NCBI GenBank assembly: GCA_021780695.1
Contig: JAJXYD010000028.1
Span: 38,014-102,013 of the forward strand
Direction: 5' to 3'
From: Deltaproteobacteria bacterium
Lineage (GTDB): Bacteria > Desulfobacterota > Syntrophobacteria > Syntrophobacterales > Syntrophobacteraceae
Length of the DNA: 64,000 nucleotides
Both the position numbers and the translations under genes were made by a program. This document shows, piece by piece, positions 9,682-17,038 of the stretch; position 1 is the stretch's first letter, and every line of letters begins with the position of its first letter. The notes under the pieces are model-generated. The model did no database searches. It was not told where the DNA came from and worked only from the letters and a program-made list of their open reading frames with translations.

Positions 9682-11322
9682 ATGACAATTTCGCCTTATG
9701 CCGGAAAGCCGGCCCAGCAGTGGATGTTAACCAATATCCCCCGCCTTGTGAGGGCTTATTACGTCAACCGCCCGGAACCATCGCTTCCCGAACACCGCGT
9801 CTCCTTTGGGACCTCCGGACACAGGGGCTCGTCACTGGACAACTCGTTTAACGAGCAACACATCCTGGCCATAACCCAGGCCATTTGCCTCTACCGCCGC
9901 AGCCAGGCAATCGACGGCCCGCTGTTTCTGGGCATGGATACCCACGCACTATCCGAACCCGCCTTTGCAACCGCTCTAGAGGTTCTTGCCGCCAACGGCG
10001 TTGACGTTATGATCGATGCCGAGGACGGCTACACCCCGACACCCGTTATTTCCCATGCGATCCTGACATACAACCGGGGCCGGGACCGAGGCATGGCTGA
10101 CGGCATTGTCATCACCCCGTCCCACAACCCGCCGCGCTTCGGGGGCTTCAAATACAACCCTCCCCACGGAGGCCCGGCCGGCACGCAAGTAACCCGCCGG
10201 ATCGAAGAGCAGGCAAACGCCATCCTTTCCAACGGACTGGGAGCGGTATCCCGGCTCCCTTTCGAACGTGCGCTAAAAAAGGAAACCACCCACAGACATA
10301 ATTACCTCGCATCCTATATAGACGATCTTACCTCCGTTGTGGACATGAAGCTCATTAAAGAAAGCCGGGTCCACCTCGGGGCCGACCCGCTGGGCGGGGC
10401 ATCCCTTGCCTATTATGACGCCGTCGCGCAAAAATACGGCCTCAATCTCGAGGTGGTAAACCACGACATCGACCCTACGTTTCGCTTCATGAGCCTCGAC
10501 TGGGACGGTCAAATCCGCATGGACCCCTCTTCCAGTTACGCCATGGCGCCGATGATAGCCCTGAAAGACCGTTTTGCCGTAGCCTTTGCAAGCGATGCGG
10601 ATGCGGATCGCCACGGGATAGTAAGCCGCACTCAGGGGCTCATGGTTCCAAACAACTACCTGGCCGTAGCCATAGCCTATCTTTTCGCCAACCGTACGGC
10701 CTGGCCGGCCGGCGCGGCTGTTGGAAAAACCGTTGTGAGCAGCGCGATGATCGACAAGGTGGCGGCTCGCATGAACAGAAAGCTCGTGGAAGTGCCGGTG
10801 GGGTTCAAGTGGTTTGTAGACGGGCTTATCGAGGGCTCCATGGGCTTTGCCGGCGAAGAGTCCGCCGGGGCCTCCTTCCTTCGCTTCGACGGCACGGTCT
10901 GGTCAACGGATAAGGACGGAATAATTCCCAACCTGCTCGCAGCCGAGATAACCGCCAGGACCGGCAAGGACCCTGGCCAGCACTACCAGGAATTGACCGC
11001 TGAGTTCGGCAAGGCCCATTACACGCGCATAGACGCCCCCGCAACGGCGCAACAGAAGGCGAAGCTCTCCAAACTCACCCCCGATGCCGTAAAAGATCGC
11101 GAACTTGCCGGTGAACCCATAAAGGCCATGCTTACCAAGGCTCCCGGAAACAACGCCCCCATCGGCGGCCTGAAAGTTGTGGCCGAAAACGGCTGGTTTG
11201 CCGCGCGCCCCTCCGGCACCGAGGATATATACAAGATTTACGCCGAGAGCTTCAGAGACCAAGCCCACCTGGAGGCCGTCGTCAGCGAGGCCCGCAGGAT
11301 CGTCGACGACTCTCTTTCCTGA
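9682..11322 (+). CDS. pgm: Phosphoglucomutase (alpha-D-glucose-specific)
   Basis: A 546-residue alpha-D-phosphohexomutase interconverting glucose 1-phosphate and glucose 6-phosphate. The phosphoserine loop is TPSHNPPRFGG, the Mg2+ loop DADADRHG, the sugar loop GEESAGASF and the C-terminal phosphate site RPSGTEDIYKIYAES. Length and the GTSGHRG start region fit the E. coli Pgm subfamily. It is the last gene of the run and links the cluster to glycogen or sugar-nucleotide synthesis for LPS. Confidence 0.96.
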   Translation: MTISPYAGKPAQQWMLTNIPRLVRAYYVNRPEPSLPEHRVSFGTSGHRGSSLDNSFNEQHILAITQAICLYRRSQAIDGPLFLGMDTHALSEPAFATALEVLAANGVDVMIDAEDGYTPTPVISHAILTYNRGRDRGMADGIVITPSHNPPRFGGFKYNPPHGGPAGTQVTRRIEEQANAILSNGLGAVSRLPFERALKKETTHRHNYLASYIDDLTSVVDMKLIKESRVHLGADPLGGASLAYYDAVAQKYGLNLEVVNHDIDPTFRFMSLDWDGQIRMDPSSSYAMAPMIALKDRFAVAFASDADADRHGIVSRTQGLMVPNNYLAVAIAYLFANRTAWPAGAAVGKTVVSSAMIDKVAARMNRKLVEVPVGFKWFVDGLIEGSMGFAGEESAGASFLRFDGTVWSTDKDGIIPNLLAAEITARTGKDPGQHYQELTAEFGKAHYTRIDAPATAQQKAKLSKLTPDAVKDRELAGEPIKAMLTKAPGNNAPIGGLKVVAENGWFAARPSGTEDIYKIYAESFRDQAHLEAVVSEARRIVDDSLS

Positions 11323-11327
11323 GGATA

Positions 11328-11370
11328 TCCGGACTCTCAGCCCGTGACGGAGCGTCCGGAAAATTGTCTT
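11328..11370 (+). terminator. Inverted repeat after pgm, possible terminator
   Basis: TCCGGAC (11328-11334) and GTCCGGA (11354-11360) form a perfect 7-bp stem around a 19-nt loop, then AAAATTGTCTT. There is no clean U-run, so intrinsic termination is uncertain. It sits between the convergent genes pgm and waaA. Confidence 0.35.
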
Positions 11371-11385
11371 CGGATTTTGCGGGCT

Positions 11386-12783
11386 TTATAGTGACCGGCC
11401 CGCGGCCTCTCTAAAGAGGGCCGCGATCTTTTCGGCCGTAAACTTCGAGGCGCCCCGGTTTTTCTCCAGGACCCCGCGAGCTGCGCGGCCCAGGGAAAAA
11501 CGTGTCTCTTCGTCTACAAGAAGTTTTGAAAACAGTTCGCCTAGCTCCCCGATCTGCGCTTGCCTGTCGGATATCGGGGCGCGCAGTTGCTTTAGAGCCC
11601 CCCGAGCCAGAAAATCGTCGGCAGTCCGGCGGAAATTTTCCATGGAAGGCCCGATCACGATCGGCTTGGAATACCATGCGGGTTCCACAATGTTTTGGCC
11701 TCCATGGGCAATAAGCGTTCCCCCCACAAATGCGATTGTGGCAAACCGGTATGCCGTGGCAAGTTCTCCTATGGAGTCGAGCAGCAAAACCTGCGCTCCC
11801 CTTTCCTCCTGTTTTTTCCCGGAACGGCGCTTTACCGCGAAACCGAAGCGGGAGGCCAGTTCGGCAACTGCGTCAAACCTCTCCGGATGCCTTGGAGCCA
11901 CCAGGAGCCTTGTATTCTCGAGCCCCGGCGAAAGCCTCACTTTGCCCAGCGCCTCGAAGAGCACCTGTTCTTCGCCCTCATGGGTGCTTCCAGCCACTAT
12001 GAGTCCCCCAGGCTCCGACGAAATACCCAGGGCGTCGTCCAGGGCGCGCGCGGCCGCTTCCACTTTTTCCTGTTCCACCGGCTGCTTATCGTACTTCATG
12101 TTGCCGCTCACGATCACCTTGTGCGCCGGGGCCCCGATCGCTCGAATACGTTGGGCGTCATCTTCGGACTGCATCAGGAAAGCGCCGTAGCTTTGGAATA
12201 CCCTCTTCATCAAGGGAGTCACAAACCGATATAATTTGACGGATTTATCCGAAATACGACCGTTTGCCATAACGACCGGAATGGAGCTCTTGTGGGCCTG
12301 ACGCAGCAGGTTGGGCCAGATTTCCGTATCGGTGATCACGATGAGGGTGGGCCGTATAAAGTCGAGAAAGCGTCTGCAAACCCATCCAAGATCGAAGGGA
12401 AAATAGAATGTATTGCCCTGCCCATAGACCGAGAAGCGCTCCCGGGCAAGTGTCTGACCGGTCGCGGTCACCGTGGAGAAGACGAGGCGGGCTTCGGGGA
12501 AGAGGTTATTCAGTTCCCTTACCAAAGGCTCGATGCTTAGGGTTTCACCAACCGAGCAGGCATGAAACCAGATTGTGGGCCGGCCCTCCCATCGAAGGCT
12601 CGCCGGAAGATTGCCCAACCTTTGAGCCACTCCCTGCCTGTATTTTCCATGCCGCAGGGCCCTATAGAGAAAAATCGGCGTCATTAAGACTATCCATACG
12701 CTGAAAAACAAGCTGTAGAGAAAATACATTATTTCATCCAAGACCATAAAAAAGGGGTTGCCGGCCAAGCGCCGTCTTCGCAT
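11386..12783 (-). CDS. waaA: 3-deoxy-D-manno-octulosonic acid (Kdo) transferase WaaA
   Basis: About 465 residues. A membrane anchor near the N-terminus (FLYSLFFSVWIVLMTPIFL) is followed by the GT-B glycosyltransferase fold. WFHACSVGET and the C-terminal VGGTLIAHGGQNIVEPA are hallmarks of Kdo transferases, which add Kdo from CMP-Kdo to the lipid A precursor at the inner membrane. Start: the open frame reaches a TTG at 12819, but the ATG at 12783 has GGAG 10 nt upstream and gives the usual length; an ATG 12 codons further in is also possible. The neighbouring DegT gene and phosphatase remnant suggest a polysaccharide or LPS locus. Confidence 0.93.
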   Translation of the reverse strand: MRRRRLAGNPFFMVLDEIMYFLYSLFFSVWIVLMTPIFLYRALRHGKYRQGVAQRLGNLPASLRWEGRPTIWFHACSVGETLSIEPLVRELNNLFPEARLVFSTVTATGQTLARERFSVYGQGNTFYFPFDLGWVCRRFLDFIRPTLIVITDTEIWPNLLRQAHKSSIPVVMANGRISDKSVKLYRFVTPLMKRVFQSYGAFLMQSEDDAQRIRAIGAPAHKVIVSGNMKYDKQPVEQEKVEAAARALDDALGISSEPGGLIVAGSTHEGEEQVLFEALGKVRLSPGLENTRLLVAPRHPERFDAVAELASRFGFAVKRRSGKKQEERGAQVLLLDSIGELATAYRFATIAFVGGTLIAHGGQNIVEPAWYSKPIVIGPSMENFRRTADDFLARGALKQLRAPISDRQAQIGELGELFSKLLVDEETRFSLGRAARGVLEKNRGASKFTAEKIAALFREAAGRSL

Positions 12784-13011
12784 CTTCCATTGGCTCCATG
12801 AGAAGGCTTCTACTCCCAATGTTTAAAATATGTCAAATGATCCAATTGATTTTCCAACGATTATCGCAGCAATCCTTCTTCCTTGTGGTCAAATCCAGCA
12901 TGAATGTTATAAAAAGAGGAGCACTTGAAAAACGCGGCGCGATTGACTACAAGACATCTTGCCGTTTGAGTGCTCCAAGCTCTCGCGAGCCGATCAGGGG
13001 GAAGTTTTCAT

Positions 13012-13425
13012 ATGGATGCTGTTTCAGGAAAAATGATCGATTCTCATTGTCGTATACTGCCCGGTATCGACGACGGGGCGCAGGACTTGGAATAAAGTGC
13101 AGCAATGGCAAAAATCGCCGTCGAGGACGGCATCTCGGGCAACGTGTGCACGCCTCATGTTTCCACGGTTTTCCCGGACAACAACCGGGAGAGGGTCATG
13201 GAGTGCGTCGAGCAATTGCGCTCCGGACTTCATGAGGAGGCAATAGCGCTCGTGATCTATCCCGGCTCGGAATTTACCATGGATTCGGATCTGAATGTGG
13301 CCTACCCGGCGGCCCCGATCGAAAAAATCGAGAAGCTTTCTATCCTTGGCCGTATTTTTGCCTTCATGTCAAAAACTCGCAGTTTTCACCCACGCGATTG
13401 CCTGACGGCCTCGACTACGGCGTAG
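13012..13425 (+). pseudogene. Decayed PHP-family (CpsB/CapC/YwqE-like) tyrosine phosphatase
   Basis: From ATG 13012, preceded by AGGGGGAAG, the frame reads MIDSHCRILPGIDDGAQDLE and then TAA at 13093-13095. The same frame resumes as AAMAKIAVEDGI, then HVSTVFPDNNRERV and PGSEFTMDSDL. This is the start of the PHP-type protein-tyrosine phosphatases of capsule loci (usual start HCHILPGIDDG, about 250 residues). The metal-ligand pair His-x-His has become His-x-Arg. Similarity ends near FAF (about 13370) and the frame runs into the 3' end of the DegT gene. A nonsense codon, a lost ligand and loss of the C-terminal half all say pseudogene. The stop is TAA, so selenocysteine readthrough is excluded. 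Confidence 0.85.
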
Positions 13426-14486
13426 GCATCATCAACGGTTAAGCCATGGTGAACGGGCAAGGCGAGAATCGTCTCAGCCGTTTTTTCGGTAACCGGAAGG
13501 CTCGACGGACCGTAGAGCTCTTGAAAAACAGGCTGTTGATGCAAGCCCCTGGGATAGTGCACGCCGCTCGCAACGCCTTTTCCCTTCAGCCTTTCAGCCA
13601 GGACGTCACGGTTACAGCCGAATTGCTCCGCATCGACAACGACACAATATTGATGCCAGCCATGGACACCCCTGGCGGTCAGTTTCTGCGGCCTTATGCC
13701 CGCTATGTTCTTTAGGCCGGAGGAGATCACCTCCGCATTGGCTCTCCTTTGGGCCAGCATCCGGTCGAGCCTTAAAAGCTGCCTGCGCCCGATAGCGGCC
13801 TCGACATCGGTCATTCTGTAGTTAAAACCGATGAGGGTGTGAACGTACTTGCCCGACTCTCCGTGGCTTCGCAGCAAACGCATCTTCGCATCATAGTCGG
13901 GGTTGTTGGTGCAAATCATCCCTCCTTCGCCTACGAACATGTTTTTGGAGGGATAAAAAGAATAGCAGACAAAATCATCGAAGGAACCAACATCGCGATT
14001 GTCCCAGCAAGCGCCGTGGGCCTGGGCGGCATCCCAAACCACGCTCAGCTTGTGGCGGGCGGCAAAGTCCGCAACCGCGCCGGCGTCAACCGGATTTCCG
14101 AAGAGATGAACCGGAGCGATAGCCCGCGTGCGCTCGGTAATGCGTTTTTCGGCATCCTCGAGATCGATTAGAAAGGTTTCCGGGTCGATATCGCAAAAAA
14201 CCGGGCGGGCTCCGCTCATGGTAACCATCGACCCGGTAGCCATGAAGGTGAAGGAAGGCACGAGGACCTCATCGCCTGGTTTCAAAAAAGACATATAAGC
14301 CAAATGGAGGGAAGCCGAACCGTTGGCGCAGGTTACAGCGTGGGCGGCCCCGACGGCCGAGGCAAATTCCCGTTCGAAAGCGTCGCACTGGCCATTTTGG
14401 CGAAGATTTCCCGACCGCAGAACATCCACCGCGGCCTCTATTTCCTCCTCAGTCAACTTCACCTTGGATATCTCAATATTTTTCAC
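13386..14486 (-). CDS. DegT/DnrJ/EryC1/StrS-family PLP sugar aminotransferase (candidate GnnB)
   Basis: A 366-residue aspartate-aminotransferase-fold enzyme of the sugar-aminating class. GSASLHLAY binds PLP phosphate, VWDAAQAHGACW holds the cofactor Asp, and FYPSKNM carries the Schiff-base Lys. FNYRMTDVEAAIGRRQL and WHQYCVVV are family landmarks. It should transfer an amino group, normally from glutamate, to a keto-sugar nucleotide. The exact sugar cannot be read from sequence. Two contexts compete: O-antigen/capsule sugar synthesis (dead capsule phosphatase next door, waaA beyond), or GnnB partnering the GnnA-like dehydrogenase fused to LpxI at 49944-51890. The 3' end overlaps the pseudogene. 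Confidence 0.9.
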   Translation of the reverse strand: MKNIEISKVKLTEEEIEAAVDVLRSGNLRQNGQCDAFEREFASAVGAAHAVTCANGSASLHLAYMSFLKPGDEVLVPSFTFMATGSMVTMSGARPVFCDIDPETFLIDLEDAEKRITERTRAIAPVHLFGNPVDAGAVADFAARHKLSVVWDAAQAHGACWDNRDVGSFDDFVCYSFYPSKNMFVGEGGMICTNNPDYDAKMRLLRSHGESGKYVHTLIGFNYRMTDVEAAIGRRQLLRLDRMLAQRRANAEVISSGLKNIAGIRPQKLTARGVHGWHQYCVVVDAEQFGCNRDVLAERLKGKGVASGVHYPRGLHQQPVFQELYGPSSLPVTEKTAETILALPVHHGLTVDDAYAVVEAVRQSRG

Positions 14487-14684
14487 TGATTCAATCCTCC
14501 AATCGCGATTGGATATGACAGAATTTACTAAATTTCGCCAGCAAAAAGCGTTCCCTGCCCCTTGCCCACTTCGGCGCGCGCGCCCCTATCGATACCTCGG
14601 GCCCAAATACCGCTTGAAATCCAGCTCACAGGGCTTGATACTGTTTGGCAAAAAAATATAAATATCCAAACAGGGGAGCGGGAA

Positions 14685-15587
14685 ATGAGATTTCGAAAAC
14701 CGGGCGGAATAATTGACAATTTGTGGTACCTGGGCGCAGAGGAATCGGGTGTCTACGCACTCAGGGGAAAACGGGGCACAGCCCTTATAAGCGGAGCCAT
14801 GAGCTATGTTCTTCCCGATGTGCTCTCCCAAATGAGCGAGTTTGGAATCGACCCGGGCGAAATCACAACCATTTTGATCCTCCACTCTCACTTCGACCAT
14901 GTGGGAATCATACCCTACTTTGCGCGAAAATACCCCGCCATAAAGGTTTTTGGCTCCGAATCGGCGATTCTAACCTTCCAAAAGCCAAAAGCAATCGAAT
15001 TTATAAACGGCTACAACTTGCTTAGCGCCGGAGACAGAAAGGAGACCCTAAGGGGGTTTGACCTCGCATGGAGCTCCGATATAGCCGTCCATCCGGTAAG
15101 ACAGGACGAAATAATCGACCTGGGCGGATATGAACTAAAAATTTTCGAGACCCCCGGTCATTCCAACTGCGCCATTTCGGCTTACGAGCCCCACTATAAA
15201 ATACTTTTCCCATCCGATGCGGTAGGCATCCCCTATGGGGATACGCTTTTCCCGGCGATGAACACAAACATCGACCAGTTTCTGGCCAGTTTGGAGAAGC
15301 TCAAACCACTTGAAATCGATATACTGTGCGCCGATCACTACGGCTACATCACCGGGGAGGAAGCCCGTGGGGTCGTCGCCGGGTCGATCAGGGCAGCTTG
15401 CGCCATGAGGGAACTTCTTACCCAAATCCTTAAACGAAACGGCTATGATATCGACGCAGCGGCCAGGGAGAGCATCTCCTCGACCTACGATCAAATGCCG
15501 GGCTACTTTCTCGATCCTCAAATTCTTGAGGGGGTCTTGAAACAGACCCTCAAATACATAGTAAAGACTTGTGCGCGGGATCAATAA
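14685..15587 (+). CDS. MBL-fold metallo-hydrolase
   Basis: A 300-residue metallo-beta-lactamase-fold protein. HSHFDHVG supplies the HxHxDH metal ligands, TPGHSNC the next His, PSDAVG the bridging Asp and ADHYGY the last His. This is the complete binuclear metal set of the glyoxalase II-like branch. A long C-terminal helical region follows. Substrate unknown. The frame is open from 14562, but the ATG at 14685 has GGGAGCGGGAAA directly upstream and begins the conserved sequence. It is monocistronic, between the DegT gene (divergent) and cheZ (convergent). Confidence 0.88.
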   Translation: MRFRKPGGIIDNLWYLGAEESGVYALRGKRGTALISGAMSYVLPDVLSQMSEFGIDPGEITTILILHSHFDHVGIIPYFARKYPAIKVFGSESAILTFQKPKAIEFINGYNLLSAGDRKETLRGFDLAWSSDIAVHPVRQDEIIDLGGYELKIFETPGHSNCAISAYEPHYKILFPSDAVGIPYGDTLFPAMNTNIDQFLASLEKLKPLEIDILCADHYGYITGEEARGVVAGSIRAACAMRELLTQILKRNGYDIDAAARESISSTYDQMPGYFLDPQILEGVLKQTLKYIVKTCARDQ

Positions 15588-15670
15588 GCTCGATCAGCGG
15601 CCGGTAAACGGAAAATCCACAAGGAGATTATCCCCTTTGCCAACCGCTAATCCCCGGATACTTTAAGGAG

Positions 15671-17038
15671 CTAAAACCCGAATTCCGAGAGCAGGGAATC
15701 GACCTCGTCCTGCGAATGGACCGCGTTTTCCATCCCCGAGTGAGCGGGACCGTAGAGTTCGTCCGAGGTCTTTTGCGTCGTGGCTTCCAATTTGACTCCG
15801 AAGGTACGGATAAGATTTACCAGTTTACCTTCGATATCCTTTAAAAGTTTAGTGATCTTGTGGATGACCTGGCCGCTCAGGTCCTGGTAGTCCTGGGCGC
15901 CCAGAATGGTATCGAGATCCGAGCGATGCTCTTTTATCATCTGTTCGAATCCATCGATGGTTTGGAGGGATTCGTCCAGTTTTTTGCCCGCGGAGTCCCC
16001 GATGGCTTTGAGGCCCCCGATGACTTCCCGCAGATGGGCAATCTGCCTGCTCTCTTTTGAGAGCCTGTCCTGGATGGCTTCCACATGATCGAGTGTTGTG
16101 AGAGCGGCTTTTTCGGTCATCTCCAGGATATGCTCCAAACGATTTCCCGAGTCCGGAATCTTATCCATTACCAGATCGTGGAGCGAAGGATCGAGGGTAT
16201 TGAAAAAGCTCAGTATCGAATCGTGAAGTCCCCTGGCGAGGGTCCCTATTTCCTTGTAGAGGCCGGTATTGGACCTGGGGTTTTCGGCGAGTTTTAGCAG
16301 GATCTTTTGCGCCGAATCCATATCGGCGCTCGAAATTGCGTTAATAATGTCGTTGACGTTTTCCACCACCGTTTCAACCAATGTTTCATCCACGGCTCGC
16401 AGTGCCCCGGTGGTTACGCGCTGGCCGTCGCAGACAAGCTTTTCTATCTTTCTAAGCGTACCGGCCGATCCCGTAAAGGTGATCCTGAAAGTTCCCCCGG
16501 ACTGTTGGTCTGAACAGGTTAAGAGTTCGCCTCCCAGGTTGGCGATTATTTCCCTGAGGTGTTCCAAACCCTCTCCCGCCTCATCACTGTCGCCATTCTT
16601 TGAAACCGGCGCGAAGCCCTGCGAATCTTCCGGCCCGGCGTTGGCATCCACCTCACTTTGGCCGCCCGAGGCTTCCTCCTGGAACGGACCCAATAATTCC
16701 AGTATTTCCTCCAGATTAATTTCATCCTCGCCTTTGCCCGCTTTAAGAGCCCTGATGGCATCCATCACCGAAGTAATGGCAAATCCAAGCGAGGCAATCG
16801 AATCCAGGCTAAAATCCGCGGAGACATCGCCCGACAGAAAGGCTTCGAGCCGGACTCCCACCTTCTCCAGTCCCCCCAGGCCGAGCATGGCCGCCGTTGT
16901 GTGGAAGGCCACAAGGGCGCGGCGCGTTTTTTCCACTTCATCCGCGCCGTTCTTGCCGTTCATTGAGGCTACGCTCTGCTCAGCTTCCCCCAGAAGCTGC
17001 ACGAGCTCGTCCATATCCTGCCCATCCAACTCGATCAT
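15671..17038 (-). CDS. cheZ: CheZ-type CheY phosphatase with an N-terminal HPt-like domain
   Basis: A 455-residue protein. The C-terminal half is CheZ: a long four-helix coiled-coil region, the catalytic segment QDYQDLSGQVI near residue 382, and the C-terminal CheY-binding peptide SQDEVDSLLSEFGF. E. coli CheZ has only 214 residues. The extra N-terminus (about 1-110) contains FHTTAAMLGLGGLEKVGVRLEAFL, which resembles an HPt phosphotransfer helix with His46 at the phospho-site, although the usual HTLKG core is not kept. A mid region (about 160-230) is unassigned. It should dephosphorylate CheY-P. Its start overlaps the cheA stop by 4 bp (ATGA), so it is coupled and last in the operon. Confidence 0.85.
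   Translation of the reverse strand: MIELDGQDMDELVQLLGEAEQSVASMNGKNGADEVEKTRRALVAFHTTAAMLGLGGLEKVGVRLEAFLSGDVSADFSLDSIASLGFAITSVMDAIRALKAGKGEDEINLEEILELLGPFQEEASGGQSEVDANAGPEDSQGFAPVSKNGDSDEAGEGLEHLREIIANLGGELLTCSDQQSGGTFRITFTGSAGTLRKIEKLVCDGQRVTTGALRAVDETLVETVVENVNDIINAISSADMDSAQKILLKLAENPRSNTGLYKEIGTLARGLHDSILSFFNTLDPSLHDLVMDKIPDSGNRLEHILEMTEKAALTTLDHVEAIQDRLSKESRQIAHLREVIGGLKAIGDSAGKKLDESLQTIDGFEQMIKEHRSDLDTILGAQDYQDLSGQVIHKITKLLKDIEGKLVNLIRTFGVKLEATTQKTSDELYGPAHSGMENAVHSQDEVDSLLSEFGF

Noticed and set aside
13093..13095. In-frame stop in the PHP phosphatase as recoding (selenocysteine)
   Set aside because: The codon is TAA, not TGA, and the gene is also truncated and lacks a metal ligand.
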